A stretch of 64,000 nt of DNA from NCBI GenBank assembly GCA_020444065.1, contig JAHLLQ010000003.1, forward strand, positions 382,979 to 446,978, written 5' to 3'. This document shows positions 25,843-36,663 of the stretch, one piece after another. The translations under genes were made by a program, and so were the position numbers. How positions within the stretch are numbered: the stretch's first letter is position 1; every line of letters starts with the position of its first letter. The stretch comes from a bacterium (GTDB lineage Bacteria; Sumerlaeota; Sumerlaeia; SLMS01; JAHLLQ01). Below the pieces are notes generated by a model. That model had not been told where the DNA came from. It did not search any database and was given only the letters and a program-made list of their open reading frames with translations.

Positions 25843-27930
25843 ATGCGGAGCAATCTTTCATCGAAACTCACACCGGCCTTGCTGGCCGCGGGCGCAATGT
25901 TGCTTTCGTCCGCAGTGACAGCCCAGGTCCAGATCAACGGATCCGGCAGCTACGCCGACATCACCACGGCGCTGGCATCGGCCAGTGCTAACGACACCAT
26001 TACTGTAGATGGAAGCACCTATAACGGGGTCACTGAAACGGTGAACATCGCGCTCGCCGGTATTACGCTGGAGGGCATCAACGGCGCTATCGTTCAGAAC
26101 CCGGGAGACGGGGCAGACACGGGAACTGCGGGCACTGGTGCCGTTATTCGCGTCAGCGCCGTGGCAGACGTCACCATTCAGAACCTGAATGTTGTTGTCG
26201 ACGAACCGGAAGCGGGCGGCGGCATTGCCTTTGTCGGCACAGCGGCTCAGTTGGGAACTTGCACGATTACAGGTAACACAATCACGACGACGGGACCATC
26301 CGCCAGTTCATCCGTCAGCGGAATCGCACCGTTCGGCAACGCCGGCTACGGGTCATCCGTCGGCATCAGCATCTACCAGGCCTCCGGCGGAACACCGGTG
26401 AATGCTGTGATTCAGAATAACACGGTTGGCAGCGCGACGAATCCATTCTCGATTTTCGGAATCATTATGGAGCGCAGCACCGGAACGATCAGTGGCAACA
26501 CGACGTACTGCGAGAACTTCTCGTTCATCAACCGCTTCGCGTACGCTCCGGTCAACATCGACAACAACCACTTCTACGGCTACGGCGATGAACGTAACCG
26601 CGGCGCCGTCGTGGAATTGGGCGACGTGCAGACCGGCGGCGACGTGACCTTCACGAACAATACGCTCGAGACGCTGGACAGCGTTTCACAGCGTTCGCCG
26701 CAAGGTTTCATCCCCCGTCGTCTGATGCAGATCAAGAACTGCTACAACTCGACGGAAGTCCAGATTACGGGCAATACGTTCAATGTCCGCAGAGATGACA
26801 CGGTCGCCGCAACGGAAGGCGCTTCAGGCACCGGCCTTGCCATCACGAACGTGCGTCGTGCCTTTGTTGGCAACAACACGTTCAATGCCCTGGAAGATGA
26901 CTGTCTGCTGCTTGAAGTGAACAACAAGATCTACTCGAGCGGCCAGCCCTTCCAGAATGCGGGCAACGAGACCAATCGCCCGCGCATTTATGGCAACACG
27001 TTCAATGCCACCGGCACATCCGGTGTGACGGCGATCTCCTTCCGCGATCACGCCCAGGAGAACGCTGGCAGTGGCGTGAAGATCGAGATTCAGGACATCG
27101 TCTGTGGAAACTCGGCCGATCCGAACAAGTTCGGCGCCGATCTCGGCACCTTCATCGAACTGAGCGACCTAAACACAACGACCGACAACGCGCTCGACCT
27201 CTATGGCAATCAGGCTGCTGAGTCGAACCTCTCGGTTAGCACGGCCATTCCGTTCGCGAAGAACTTCTTCGCTTCGGAGAACCAGTACGACGTCGGCAGT
27301 GGACTGCAGTTCCCCTTCCAGATGGACGGCGCCGGCCTGGCCGCTGTTGAGGCCAAGGTTCAGCACTACACAGACAACAACTTACTCGGCCTCGTCGTCA
27401 TTTCGCGCGATCCGGATGCGGACAATGACGACGTTCCGGACGCGCTTGAAGCCTTGCTCGGCACCGACGGCGTTGCCAGCCGCGACTTCGACGGCGACGG
27501 CATCGAGGACGGCGTCGAGATCCAGATCGGCTCCGACCCGGCAGTCGATGAAGGCCCGGTCGACAGCGATGGCGACGGCCTGCCGGACGGCTTCGATCCG
27601 ACCAACTACGCTCCCGGCGGTGTGATCGGCACCGACAGCGACTACGACGGCGACGGCTTTGCCGATTGGTACGAAGTGCTCTTCGGCACCAACCCGGAAG
27701 ATCCCGCCCAGGTTCCGTTGCTGGGCGACGTGGACAACGCAGTTGCCGGCGTGGACTTCACCGACGGCATCAAGATGCTGCGTGTGTTCCTTGGCCTCGA
27801 TACGCTGAGTGCGCTCGACAACCCTGCACTGTTTGACGTCAACCGCGACGGCGTGAACGACAACGTCGACGGCGTGATCACGATCAACTACGACCTGGGC
27901 AACATCCAAGAACTGCCCTTTGGAAACTGA
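25843..27930 (+). CDS. Secreted beta-helix protein with thrombospondin-type-3 repeats and dockerin-like C-terminus
   Basis: 695 residues. AAAGGAG lies 11 bases before the ATG at 25843. Signal peptide about 1-28 (ends VTAQ). Residues about 30-520 are a right-handed parallel beta-helix, with many short ITGNT/NNTF-type rungs such as IQNNTVG, GNTTYCEN and GNTFNATG, typical of polysaccharide lyase and pectinase-like folds. No catalytic motif could be assigned. Residues about 555-620 carry calcium-binding DPDADNDDVPDAL, DFDGDGIEDGVEI and DSDGDGLPDGFDP repeats. Residues about 627-690 (GDVDNAVAGVDFTDGIKML, FDVNRDGVNDNVDGVI) resemble a two-repeat dockerin. Genes for cohesin-like proteins follow at once, so it is a candidate scaffold ligand. 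Confidence 0.75.
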   Translation: MRSNLSSKLTPALLAAGAMLLSSAVTAQVQINGSGSYADITTALASASANDTITVDGSTYNGVTETVNIALAGITLEGINGAIVQNPGDGADTGTAGTGAVIRVSAVADVTIQNLNVVVDEPEAGGGIAFVGTAAQLGTCTITGNTITTTGPSASSSVSGIAPFGNAGYGSSVGISIYQASGGTPVNAVIQNNTVGSATNPFSIFGIIMERSTGTISGNTTYCENFSFINRFAYAPVNIDNNHFYGYGDERNRGAVVELGDVQTGGDVTFTNNTLETLDSVSQRSPQGFIPRRLMQIKNCYNSTEVQITGNTFNVRRDDTVAATEGASGTGLAITNVRRAFVGNNTFNALEDDCLLLEVNNKIYSSGQPFQNAGNETNRPRIYGNTFNATGTSGVTAISFRDHAQENAGSGVKIEIQDIVCGNSADPNKFGADLGTFIELSDLNTTTDNALDLYGNQAAESNLSVSTAIPFAKNFFASENQYDVGSGLQFPFQMDGAGLAAVEAKVQHYTDNNLLGLVVISRDPDADNDDVPDALEALLGTDGVASRDFDGDGIEDGVEIQIGSDPAVDEGPVDSDGDGLPDGFDPTNYAPGGVIGTDSDYDGDGFADWYEVLFGTNPEDPAQVPLLGDVDNAVAGVDFTDGIKMLRVFLGLDTLSALDNPALFDVNRDGVNDNVDGVITINYDLGNIQELPFGN

Positions 27931-27978
27931 TCGCCAGACGAACCAGGAAACAACAGCGAGAACAAAAAGGAGAAAGTG

Positions 27979-28554
27979 ATGAATCGCATATCAAGCAAGA
28001 TCATGGCGTGCCTGGCGCTCTTTGTCGTGGCGACGGTTTCAACGGCCTTTGCCGGCGCAACGTTGAGCACATCGCTGGTCACTCCGCCCGCCAGTCTGGC
28101 GCCGGGCCAGCAGTTTACCATTCATGTTGCCGTAACGGCAAATGACACCGCCACAACACCCGCGCACGCAGCGCTTCGCTTCCAGTACGACACAGCCGAC
28201 GTCACGTTCATTTCCGCCTCCGGCGATGCGAACGATGGTTGGCTGGGTACGGTGGATGCAGGCGCGATCGGCGCGGAAGAAGTTGTGAGCGGCAGTGTTG
28301 TAACGCGCGACATTCCAACCCTCGGTAACTTCAGCAATACAAGCCTGACTCCGGATGTGATGGATCTCGTGTTCGAGATGACCGCGACGCCGGCTTCGGC
28401 CGTCGACATCACCTTCGAGATGGATCCCGGAGCTGCCAGTCCTCTGATCGACGTAACGGCATCACCCATCACTGTGGATGCAACGACAGACACAGCGACA
28501 CAGGGGTTGTTCCCATACAGTTCGGTCGCCGAATGGCGGCAATTGGACTACTAA
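27979..28554 (+). CDS. Secreted single cohesin-like domain protein
   Basis: 191 residues. AAAAAGGAG precedes the ATG at 27979, and a signal peptide ends at about residue 25 (TAFAGA). The mature part is one cohesin-like beta-sandwich: LAPGQQFTIHVAVTAN, then AALRFQYDTADVTFISASG and VMDLVFEMTA. The order FxVxVxVxxN, YDxxxVxFxxAxG and a late hydrophobic strand is shared with each repeat of the protein at 28669-34038. It lies 48 bases after the dockerin-like beta-helix gene and looks co-transcribed. No cell-surface anchor is visible. Cohesin assignment rests on pattern only. Confidence 0.65.
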   Translation: MNRISSKIMACLALFVVATVSTAFAGATLSTSLVTPPASLAPGQQFTIHVAVTANDTATTPAHAALRFQYDTADVTFISASGDANDGWLGTVDAGAIGAEEVVSGSVVTRDIPTLGNFSNTSLTPDVMDLVFEMTATPASAVDITFEMDPGAASPLIDVTASPITVDATTDTATQGLFPYSSVAEWRQLDY

Positions 28555-28593
28555 CCATGCATGCGCACGACCTGAACATGCTCTAGTTTACCA

Positions 28594-28634
28594 CGGCCAG
28601 GGGATGGGGGAGACAAGTTCTCCGTCCCCTGGCC
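28594..28634 (+). terminator. Hairpin between the single-cohesin and nine-repeat genes
   Basis: CGGCCAGGGGA and TCCCCTGGCCG form an 11-bp stem, with an inner GGAGA/TTCTCC stem. AATTT follows, without a long U-run, so it may be a partial terminator or mRNA stabiliser setting the ratio of the two products. Confidence 0.5.
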
Positions 28635-28668
28635 GAATTTCAGCGACCTAACAAGATCAGGAGAAACT

Positions 28669-31600
28669 ATGTTCTCGAGGAGATATCTCACCCGTTCGGT
28701 TTTGATGCTCTGCCTGGTAATGATGCCGTTGGCAGTGTTTGCGGACGCCGTGATCAAGACACGGGTGGTCGACAACGTGGTCCTCGAAACCGGGAAGGAA
28801 TTCGAAGTCGAGGTCTTTGTCGAGTCGAACACGGGCAATCCGCCAACGGTGTTTGCCTTGCGAGTCAACTACAACAGCGACGCCCTGGAGTGGGTTTCCG
28901 CCACCCAGGGGACTATGGGCGGCCTGATTCTCGGACCCGAGTCGGGCACTGCGCCCGATCTGTATCGCAACGTGCGCGGCATTGGATTCGCCAATACGGA
29001 TCCAACTCCGACGCTGATGCGTGTGAAATTCCGCGCGCTTCAAGCTCCCAATCCACCAGCTATTATCACGGTGATGGACGATTCATCGACTCCGCTGAAC
29101 TTCGCGGATATCAGTAACGCGCCCATCCCGCATACTTTTGACAATTCGTTGACGTCCAGCCTTCCGATCGAGATTTCCGGCTCGGCAACCGTTGCAACGG
29201 AACTCAGCGCTCCGGGCGGCCTCGTGGCCGGCGGACAGTTCGATGTGAAGTTGCTCGTCAACGACAACACGACGCTGCTGGCGCCCGGCTCCGCGGATAT
29301 TCGCGTGACCTGGAACCCGCAGTCGATCCAGTTGCTTTCCGTCAGTGGCGCTGACCTCGGCGCAGTCACGAGCGATACGCTCATGATGCCGAGTCCCAGT
29401 CAGGCTTATCGCAACTTCTCCGCAAGCAATCCAGGAAACCTGGATGCGACACCGGAGTTGATGACGTTGCACTTCCAGGTTCTGGGCTCGCCGTTTGTGC
29501 CATTCTCGATTTCCGCTTCTGCCAACGCGGCAGGCGGGAATCCGCTGGTCAGCACAGGCAGCGACGACATCCCGACGAACTTCGACAACGCACAGACGAC
29601 CGCGCTGAGCATTACCGGCGCGGGCGCTGCGCTGATTCGGACTTCGTTGGCGACGGCTCCGCCGCTTCGCATCGGGGCGGAGTTTGAAGTCTCAGTCGAC
29701 ATCGAGTCCAATGCTTCGGCGCAGATTCCCGGGCGTTCTGCCATACGTCTTGTTTATTCAAGCGACTCGGTGGAGTTCCTGGGCGTTCGCGATGGCGACC
29801 TTGGTGCAGTTGCGGCTGCTCCTCCCGTCAGCCTCGGCGGTGGCGAAATGGCCGTCGACCTCGTGACAGGCGGCAATCCCGGCAATGCGGATGCGACGCC
29901 GCAGATTCTGATGGCGCGCTTCCTGGTGAAGTCGAATCCCTTCCAACCGTTCAGCATCAGCGCTGGTGACAATCCAACTGCGGCCGATCCGTTGGTTGCG
30001 GTCGACCAGACAACGCCGATCAGCCGGAATTACGATTCCTCCTTCACCGGCAGTCTGACTGCGAACGACGTGGGGTTGGCGATGATTGCGACAGGCCTGC
30101 AGAGTGGCGATCCACTGGCGGCCGGCGAAACGCTTTCCATTCCCATCGACGTTGCCAGCAATTCGACTGGCATGGCCCCCGGATCGGCGAACCTGATCGT
30201 GAGTTACGATCCGACGAAGCTCACGTACTTGAACAGCGACAGCGGCGATCTTGGGAAGGTCACGACCACATCGACTCGCAAGGTTCCCGTCGATGGCAAG
30301 GTTTACGTCGAAACGGATGGTAACGATGCCAACACCGACGAGACGCCGAATATCATCCTGATGCGTTTCGAGACGGCGACGCCTTTGCAGGCGCCGTACA
30401 CCATCTCGGTTTCCGGCAATCCGGACGGCGCACCTGCGCTGACCGAAGCGGGCACCGGGAATGGTATTCCACGCGCATACAATTCCAATGCGACAACGAA
30501 CCTCGGAGTCAATCCGACCACCGGAACGGCGATGATCAAAACACAGATCGTTTCGGGCGATACGACGACGCCGGGCGGAACATTCGACGTGCGTGTGTAC
30601 GTCGATTCAAACACGACCGGCATCACGCCGATCGAGGCGGCTCTCGAGGCGGTGTACGACACGTCTTCGGTGAGCCTGCTTAGTGCCACGGCGGGCGATC
30701 TTGGCAATCCGATCGTCGGCGTCACAACCAACATTGGTGGGACGAAGGTCCGTCACCCCATCGCGACCGATGTGAATGCGGGGAACCTCTCGCAGACCCC
30801 GGACGTGTTCACCCTGACATTCGAAGTCCTCAACAACGCGTACTCTCCGTTCTCGATCGAGATGCGCGATGCCACCGGTTCGACGTCTGCACTTGTCGGC
30901 GCCGGCATCGAGGACATTCCAACCCTCTACGATAATTCTGCGACGATCGATTTGCCCGGTCCTCCGACCGGCGGTGCGGTTGTGCAAACCAGCGTTCTTT
31001 CCGGCGATCCGAATGTTGCCGGCGGAACGTTCGACGTAGGCGTTCGCGTTGTCTCGAACGGCTCCGGTGAAATCCCCGTCTCGGCAGCCTTCCGGATCGA
31101 ATACGATGTGGATAGCGTCGAGTTCGTGGGTGCCGCGGCCGGCGACCTCGGTGGGCTGGAAATTGGCCCCGAAGAAGTCGACGGTTCGGACAACTTCCGC
31201 GACATCCTCACGCAAGGCAACGGTGGCAACGCCTCGTTGTTGCCGAACGTGATGACGTTGCGCTTCCGCGTGAAGAACGCACCGTACGCTCCTTATTCGA
31301 TCCATGTCGGATCGGATCCGGATTCCACTGCGCCATTGCTCTCGACCGATCTGTCGACGAGCATTCCGGTGACCTACGACAACGCGCTGACCACCGACTT
31401 CCCAGGACCGCCGTTGCTCGGCAATGCCGTCATCCAGACAACGATTGCTTCCGGCGATCCGACACTGGAAGGCACCGAGTTCGACGTGCTGGTTCACGTC
31501 GCCTCGAATCCCGCGGGCCAGATCCCGATCGCCGCTGCATTCCGGCTTCGCTACAACCTCGATTCCGTCGAGTTCGTCAGCGCATCCGGTGGCGACCTTG

Positions 31601-34038
31601 GCGGCGTCATCGTGGGCGGCGAGGAAGTCATCGGCGGCGGCTTTGTGCAGCGCGATGTTCTGACCGATGGTTCCGGCGGCAACACGATGCTGCTCCCGGA
31701 CGTCATGACGCTGAAGTTCCGAGTGTTGAACCCGGCCGTTTCTCCCTACTCGATTCTGGTGAGCGACGATCCGGCTTCGACTGCGCCGTTGCTTGACGAT
31801 GGGCTTGGCGTGAACATCGACCACGTCTTCGACAACGATGCGACCACCGGCATTCTGACTTCCGGTCAGGCCGGCCAGGCTGTCGTTCGCACCTCGATTC
31901 TCTCCGGCGATCCATCACAACCGGACACCGAGTTCGACGTGCTGGTCGAAGTCTCCGACAATCCGACAACCATGACGCCGCTGGCGGCTGCATTCCGCGT
32001 TCGTTACGATCCGGAAAGCGTCCAGTTTGTTGGCGCGCTGGCGGGCGATCTCGGAGCACTGACCGTTGCCAACGAAGAAGTCGACGGTGGCGACGTCGTG
32101 CGCGATATCAGCACGCAAAGCAACGCCAGCAACACGAACCAGACACTGTCCGTCTTTGTGCTGCGTTTCCGTACAGAGACGTTCCCGCTGTCGCCGTTCT
32201 CGATCCAGATGAGCGACGACCCGGATTCGACGGGACCGCTTCTGGCGCAGGACTTCACCACAAACATTCCGCACCAGTTCGATAACAGTGCGACAATGAA
32301 CCTGATCGCCCAGGCGACCGGCGAAGTGCTTATTCGCTCGTCCGTCCAGAGCGGCGATCCGAACGTCATCGGCGGTAACTTCACGGTTCTCGTCGAGGTG
32401 GCTTCCAACGAAACCGGACTCATCCCGGAATCCTCTGCGTTCCGCATGATCTACGACACCGCGTCGGTCACGTACCTTGGCATCGGTGGCGGAGAACTGG
32501 GCGGCGCGTTGGCCGGCAATGAGGAGACGATCCTCGGGACCACCGTCTTCCGCGATGTTGTGACGGACGGCAGTGCGACGGCGCATGTGATCGCGCCGGA
32601 TGTCTTCACGGCAACTTTCCAGGTGAACGCCGCGCCGATTGCGCCGTTCACGATCCTCTTCCAGGATGATCCGGACAGTTCGCTGCCACTTTTGGCCAGC
32701 GATCTGCAGACCAACATCCCGCACACGTTCGATAACGCCGGTACGACGGATCTCGGCCAGGGCCTGCCCACGCCGACTCCATCTCCAACACCGACGCCGA
32801 CCCCGACGGACACGCCGACGTCTACTCCGACGCCGACACCAAGCCCGACGGATATTCCGACGTCGACACCGACTCCAACACCGACACCGACGATAACGCC
32901 GACGTTCACGCCGACGTTCACGCCGACGCTAACGCCGACCCCGACACCGACGGGCACGCCGGTTGTCTTCACCTTCGCGAATCACCGTCAGGGATGGGAT
33001 CCCTATTCATGGCCGCCGTTCACATCGCCGGTCTTCGACAACACGCCGGGTACGCCTGGTACGTTGGATATGACGATGACTACCAACACGAACCTGGTAG
33101 GCATCTGGGAATCCCCAGCCTTCGAGATCGTCGGAACCGACGCCGTACCTGTCCGCACCGACACGATTCCATTACGTGTCAGCGCCGACGGGACGTTGCC
33201 GATCTTTGCGACGACCTATCGTATCATGACGGATGAGACGGATCTGACGCTCGTTCCGCAGGTTCGTGTCCGCACGACCGCGCAGAACAGCCAACAGGCG
33301 GAAGTCCTGACGATCGAGTCCAACGCCGACGCGGCTTACTCGCCGACACCGGCCGGGGTCGAGTACACGCTCTTCTTCCGTCCGCCGACGGTCAGCCCGA
33401 TCTTCACTCTTGAGTGGGACGTGCTGAACTTCTATCCGTTGGATTCGGCATCGGCCCAACTGATGCTGGACAACGTTGTGATCGAGCAGGTTCCGGAAAC
33501 CATTCTGGATGGTGCGACCTCCGAATTCGCCTATGACTTCGAAGGCAATCAGGATGGCTGGGACTTCTTCTCGATTCCGGAGAGCTTCCCCGCGCCGGGC
33601 TTCGCTTACGACTCGGCGAATGGCCGCCTTGGACTTAGTGTCGCCGACACGTCCGAGTTCCAGTTCGGCTTCTGGGGATCGTCGTTGGATCCGAACAATA
33701 ACCCGACGATCCAGGCGGGTCGTCTCTACTACGCCCTCTTCACTGTGGGGACGGACATCGCGATTGCCGATCAGGTGCCGGAATATCGCCTGCGCCTGAA
33801 CGAATCGCTGTTCCGTGTTTCGCAGTACACCAACGTTGCCTCGACCGGATCGGCAATGAATGTCCCGGCGCCTGGCGCTCCGCGTCAGCACCTGGTCTTC
33901 TTCCCGGCGAACATGGGTGTGGGCCAGAATCTGCTGTCGTCCTTCGACATTCTGGCCAATCCGGCGAGTGACAACCTCGAGATCGGCGGTTCGATTTACC
34001 TGGAAAGCCTGGAGATCTTCTCCGTCCCGGCTCCGTAA
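28669..34038 (+). CDS. Scaffoldin-like protein with nine cohesin-like repeats, Thr-Pro linker and two C-terminal beta-sandwich modules
   Basis: 1,789 residues. AGGAG lies five bases before the ATG; signal peptide about 1-25. Nine modules of about 148 residues begin near 28748, 29179, 29624, 30069, 30521, 30970, 31422, 31877 and 32320. Each opens with AV(I/V)xTxxxSGDP, then FDVxVxVxSN, YDxxSVxFxxAxxGDLG and a closing IPxxFDNxxT. The pattern is that of cohesins, the dockerin-binding modules of cellulosome scaffoldins. A TP-rich linker (residues about 1367-1431; [16 protein letters not shown]) resembles scaffoldin linkers. Two C-terminal modules ([26 protein letters not shown]) look like carbohydrate-binding-type jelly rolls. 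No SLH, sortase or PEP-CTERM anchor is seen. A dockerin-like protein gene lies just upstream. Confidence 0.7.
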   Translation: MFSRRYLTRSVLMLCLVMMPLAVFADAVIKTRVVDNVVLETGKEFEVEVFVESNTGNPPTVFALRVNYNSDALEWVSATQGTMGGLILGPESGTAPDLYRNVRGIGFANTDPTPTLMRVKFRALQAPNPPAIITVMDDSSTPLNFADISNAPIPHTFDNSLTSSLPIEISGSATVATELSAPGGLVAGGQFDVKLLVNDNTTLLAPGSADIRVTWNPQSIQLLSVSGADLGAVTSDTLMMPSPSQAYRNFSASNPGNLDATPELMTLHFQVLGSPFVPFSISASANAAGGNPLVSTGSDDIPTNFDNAQTTALSITGAGAALIRTSLATAPPLRIGAEFEVSVDIESNASAQIPGRSAIRLVYSSDSVEFLGVRDGDLGAVAAAPPVSLGGGEMAVDLVTGGNPGNADATPQILMARFLVKSNPFQPFSISAGDNPTAADPLVAVDQTTPISRNYDSSFTGSLTANDVGLAMIATGLQSGDPLAAGETLSIPIDVASNSTGMAPGSANLIVSYDPTKLTYLNSDSGDLGKVTTTSTRKVPVDGKVYVETDGNDANTDETPNIILMRFETATPLQAPYTISVSGNPDGAPALTEAGTGNGIPRAYNSNATTNLGVNPTTGTAMIKTQIVSGDTTTPGGTFDVRVYVDSNTTGITPIEAALEAVYDTSSVSLLSATAGDLGNPIVGVTTNIGGTKVRHPIATDVNAGNLSQTPDVFTLTFEVLNNAYSPFSIEMRDATGSTSALVGAGIEDIPTLYDNSATIDLPGPPTGGAVVQTSVLSGDPNVAGGTFDVGVRVVSNGSGEIPVSAAFRIEYDVDSVEFVGAAAGDLGGLEIGPEEVDGSDNFRDILTQGNGGNASLLPNVMTLRFRVKNAPYAPYSIHVGSDPDSTAPLLSTDLSTSIPVTYDNALTTDFPGPPLLGNAVIQTTIASGDPTLEGTEFDVLVHVASNPAGQIPIAAAFRLRYNLDSVEFVSASGGDLGGVIVGGEEVIGGGFVQRDVLTDGSGGNTMLLPDVMTLKFRVLNPAVSPYSILVSDDPASTAPLLDDGLGVNIDHVFDNDATTGILTSGQAGQAVVRTSILSGDPSQPDTEFDVLVEVSDNPTTMTPLAAAFRVRYDPESVQFVGALAGDLGALTVANEEVDGGDVVRDISTQSNASNTNQTLSVFVLRFRTETFPLSPFSIQMSDDPDSTGPLLAQDFTTNIPHQFDNSATMNLIAQATGEVLIRSSVQSGDPNVIGGNFTVLVEVASNETGLIPESSAFRMIYDTASVTYLGIGGGELGGALAGNEETILGTTVFRDVVTDGSATAHVIAPDVFTATFQVNAAPIAPFTILFQDDPDSSLPLLASDLQTNIPHTFDNAGTTDLGQGLPTPTPSPTPTPTPTDTPTSTPTPTPSPTDIPTSTPTPTPTPTITPTFTPTFTPTLTPTPTPTGTPVVFTFANHRQGWDPYSWPPFTSPVFDNTPGTPGTLDMTMTTNTNLVGIWESPAFEIVGTDAVPVRTDTIPLRVSADGTLPIFATTYRIMTDETDLTLVPQVRVRTTAQNSQQAEVLTIESNADAAYSPTPAGVEYTLFFRPPTVSPIFTLEWDVLNFYPLDSASAQLMLDNVVIEQVPETILDGATSEFAYDFEGNQDGWDFFSIPESFPAPGFAYDSANGRLGLSVADTSEFQFGFWGSSLDPNNNPTIQAGRLYYALFTVGTDIAIADQVPEYRLRLNESLFRVSQYTNVASTGSAMNVPAPGAPRQHLVFFPANMGVGQNLLSSFDILANPASDNLEIGGSIYLESLEIFSVPAP
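32769..32959 (+). repeat. Thr-Pro linker microrepeat
   Basis: Tandem ccgac/acaccgac hexamer-type repetition encoding TPTP..TSTP..TFTP. It creates a spurious Gly-Val ORF on the opposite strand. Such repeats can change length by slippage, varying the linker. Confidence 0.85.
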
Positions 34039-34067
34039 ACCGAATCGATCAACCCAATTCCCGTGGC

Positions 34068-34104
34068 GGGCGGCTTCCATTGCGAAGCCGCCCGTCCTCT
34101 TTTG
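34068..34104 (+). terminator. Rho-independent terminator after the scaffoldin-like gene
   Basis: GGGCGGCTTC-cattgc-GAAGCCGCCC followed by gtccTCTTTTG. Confidence 0.85.
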
Positions 34105-34190
34105 TCAGGGGTTCGACTCTTGGTTGCATCGGAACGGGCACTTGGACAACGATCTCGCCGGACTAAAGAACTGGGAAAAGGGAATTCACC

Positions 34191-35222
34191 ATGTATCGTT
34201 CAATCATCGCAGGTCTGTTTCTTTCGGTGGCGTTTCTCGTCGCCTGCGGTGGGGGAGAGAAGGAAGCCGCTGCACAGGAGGTCGTGGTCTACACGGCGCT
34301 CGATCGCGAGTTCTCCGAGCCGATCCTGAAGCAATTCACCGAAGAAACCGGAATCGTCGTCAAACCCGTGTACGACACGGAAGCCGTCAAGACGACGGGC
34401 CTTGTGAATCGGCTGATCGCCGAGAAGGCCCGTCCGACGTGCGACGTGTTCTGGAACAACGAGATTGTGCGTTCGATTCAACTGAAACGCGAAGGTGTGA
34501 CCGAGGCCTATCGTTCTCCGAGCGCCGAGAAGATCCCGCCCGAACTGAAGGACCCAGAGGGACACTGGACGGGATTTGCGACACGCGCTCGGGTGATTTG
34601 CGCGAATACGGAACTGCTGCCCACTGAAGCCGATCGCCCGCAGAATGTCTCCGACCTGATCCGCAAGCAGTGGCAAGGCAAGGCAGCCTTTGCCAAGCCG
34701 CTGTTTGGCACGACGGCCACACACGCCGCCGTCATCTGGGCCGAGCAGGGCGAGGAGGTCTTCCGTGCCTTTTGGAGTACCGCCATGGAGAATGCCGTTA
34801 TGGTGGCCGGCAACGCCCAGGCTCGCGATGCGGCCGCCGATGGCGAATTGCCCTGGTGTCTGACCGATACGGATGACGCCTACGGCGCGCTGCTGGACGG
34901 GAAGCCTGTGGAGATCATTTATCCAGACGACGGGGCCAACGAGGAAGGCATCATTTTGATTCCGAACACGGTCGTCCTGATCAAGAATGCCCCGCACCCG
35001 GAAGCTGCCCGGGCGCTGATCGACTACCTGCTGTCGCCGGAGGTGGAGGCGAAGCTGGCCCAGTCCCGAAGCGCCCAGATCCCCGTCCGGGACGGAATCG
35101 CGCCCCCCGAGGGGCTGAAATCCCTTGAGGGCCGGCACATCCGCGATATCGACTGGGAAGCGGTCGCGGACGCACTGGAGCCTTCCCAGGCGGCGCTGGC
35201 CGAGATGCTTGCCAACCAGTAG
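34191..35222 (+). CDS. Iron(III)-type ABC transporter substrate-binding lipoprotein
   Basis: 343 residues with an AAAAGGGA ribosome site. The lipobox LVAC at residues 16-19 shows it is lipidated. EVVVYTALDREFSEPILKQF, TGIVVKPVYDTEA and DVFWNNEIVRSIQLKREG match the FbpA/FutA-like family 1 solute-binding proteins that deliver ferric iron (some bind other oxyanions or sugars). No permease or ATPase gene is adjacent; the flanks are cohesin-like genes, so it is an orphan here. The metal-ligand tyrosines cannot be assigned with certainty. Confidence 0.8.
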   Translation: MYRSIIAGLFLSVAFLVACGGGEKEAAAQEVVVYTALDREFSEPILKQFTEETGIVVKPVYDTEAVKTTGLVNRLIAEKARPTCDVFWNNEIVRSIQLKREGVTEAYRSPSAEKIPPELKDPEGHWTGFATRARVICANTELLPTEADRPQNVSDLIRKQWQGKAAFAKPLFGTTATHAAVIWAEQGEEVFRAFWSTAMENAVMVAGNAQARDAAADGELPWCLTDTDDAYGALLDGKPVEIIYPDDGANEEGIILIPNTVVLIKNAPHPEAARALIDYLLSPEVEAKLAQSRSAQIPVRDGIAPPEGLKSLEGRHIRDIDWEAVADALEPSQAALAEMLANQ

Positions 35223-35286
35223 CGCCAATCCCGGCGGGCTCTCGGCGGGTCCCTTTTCTGGGCCCACTGCTGACCGGAGGAAGACG

Positions 35287-36648
35287 ATGACGATGAAACA
35301 CGCTCGAATCTGGATTCTCATGCTGGTGGCCGCCTGCGCGCTGACCGCCGGGCCCGCGCTCGCGCAGAAGCAGCCGACCGGCGGTGCGCAAAGAGAGCCC
35401 GTTCAGAAGCAGCCCCAGCAGACGAACAACCGGCAGCAGAGCTCCGGGGCATCGAACACGAACAACAGGCGCCCCAGCAGGCAGCCCCGCACCGGCAGCG
35501 GAGCGCGTCCCGAGGCAGGCGGAAGAACGGGAAGCTCAACCGGCCGTTCTGGCGCGTCCAGCGCAAGCTCTCTCGGCGGCGTTCAGATGGTCAGCAATCC
35601 GGATAATCTCATTCTCCGCCTGACGGCCGCAAATGCGGAAGGCTTCGAGGATGTCGATGCCGTGGAGGGCGGTACCTTCGGGACGGATATCCGGCTGGAC
35701 AATCCGCGTGGCAAGCCCGTCGATTCGATGCGCCTGATTGTCGATTACAACCCGGCATTCATCAGCCCGAAGTCCATCAACGATACACCCCTGAAGGAAT
35801 TCCTGGATGGCGCGCCGAAGGCCACGGTGAATCGCAGCCTGGGGCAGATCTACTACGAGGCGAATTTCAAAGAGCCAATCCCGCCATCGGACGAGCCCAT
35901 TATGTACCTGCGGTGGGAGGCGAAGACTCCGGTCGTCTACACCGCGATTGAATTCGGCAAGAATCGCGAGATCGGCGTCACCGATCTCACGTACCAGAAT
36001 GAATCCGTCCTGGGCGAACCGCACGAGGAAGGCGACGGTACGGTCTCGGTGGGCGTTCGTGTGATTCCGGCGGACCCGGACGAGGCGGCGCTGATGCAGG
36101 AAGAGCCGCAGCTCTACCTTGGCAGTGACGAGCGCGTCGGTGGCGTCCAGATCGCCATCCAGCCGCCGATCGAGACGCCTCAGGTCGGCCAGATCTTCAC
36201 GATGGATATCGTGCTCGACAACAGCACCTACTCCCAGATCGACGGCATCTCGTTCCTCATCCAGTACGATCCGACGACTATCGAAATCCTTGATGCGGAC
36301 CAGGACAACTGGATCACGCTCGGACCGAACATCCTTGATGGGCCGTTCCACGGGGATTTCCCGTTCGACTACCACATGGCAAACACCTTCTACCAGGTTC
36401 GCGGTTTGATCGAGTACCGTGTCGGGACGTCGACGCCAGACGACCTGCTTGGCATCGATGCGCCGATTGCGCGGATCGTGGCCCGCGGTCTAAAGCCCTC
36501 GGCCGGGACTGCCGTGCAGTTCAGCTTCTCCAAGCGCCGCGGCACGCGCACCACCGAGGTCGTTTATATGGGCCAGGACGTTCTGGGCGATCCGGACATC
36601 AGCAACGACGGCGCACGTGGAGCCTTCTTCCGTGTTCTCCCCGAATAA
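35287..36648 (+). CDS. Secreted protein with two cohesin-like domains
   Basis: 453 residues from the ATG at 35287, six bases after GGAGG; signal peptide about 1-27 (ends PALAQ). A low-complexity Gln/Ser/Arg/Gly region (28-98) is followed by domain 1 (about 105-265: GGTFGTDIRLDNPRG, MRLIVDYNPAFISPKSIN) and domain 2 (about 280-450: GQIFTMDIVLDNSTYSQIDG, FLIQYDPTTIEILDADQ). Both have the cohesin-type strand order and the YDP-type strand. They are diverged from the nine-repeat protein. The earlier in-frame start at 35125 lies inside the upstream coding region and is rejected. Probably part of the same secreted protein set. Confidence 0.65.
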   Translation: MTMKHARIWILMLVAACALTAGPALAQKQPTGGAQREPVQKQPQQTNNRQQSSGASNTNNRRPSRQPRTGSGARPEAGGRTGSSTGRSGASSASSLGGVQMVSNPDNLILRLTAANAEGFEDVDAVEGGTFGTDIRLDNPRGKPVDSMRLIVDYNPAFISPKSINDTPLKEFLDGAPKATVNRSLGQIYYEANFKEPIPPSDEPIMYLRWEAKTPVVYTAIEFGKNREIGVTDLTYQNESVLGEPHEEGDGTVSVGVRVIPADPDEAALMQEEPQLYLGSDERVGGVQIAIQPPIETPQVGQIFTMDIVLDNSTYSQIDGISFLIQYDPTTIEILDADQDNWITLGPNILDGPFHGDFPFDYHMANTFYQVRGLIEYRVGTSTPDDLLGIDAPIARIVARGLKPSAGTAVQFSFSKRRGTRTTEVVYMGQDVLGDPDISNDGARGAFFRVLPE

Positions 36649-36663
36649 CCAAGGATCGACACA

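Noticed and set aside
32451-32972. 173-residue Gly-Val-rich ORF on the minus strand
   Set aside because: It is the reverse reading of the Thr-Pro linker of the scaffoldin-like gene and has no ribosome site.
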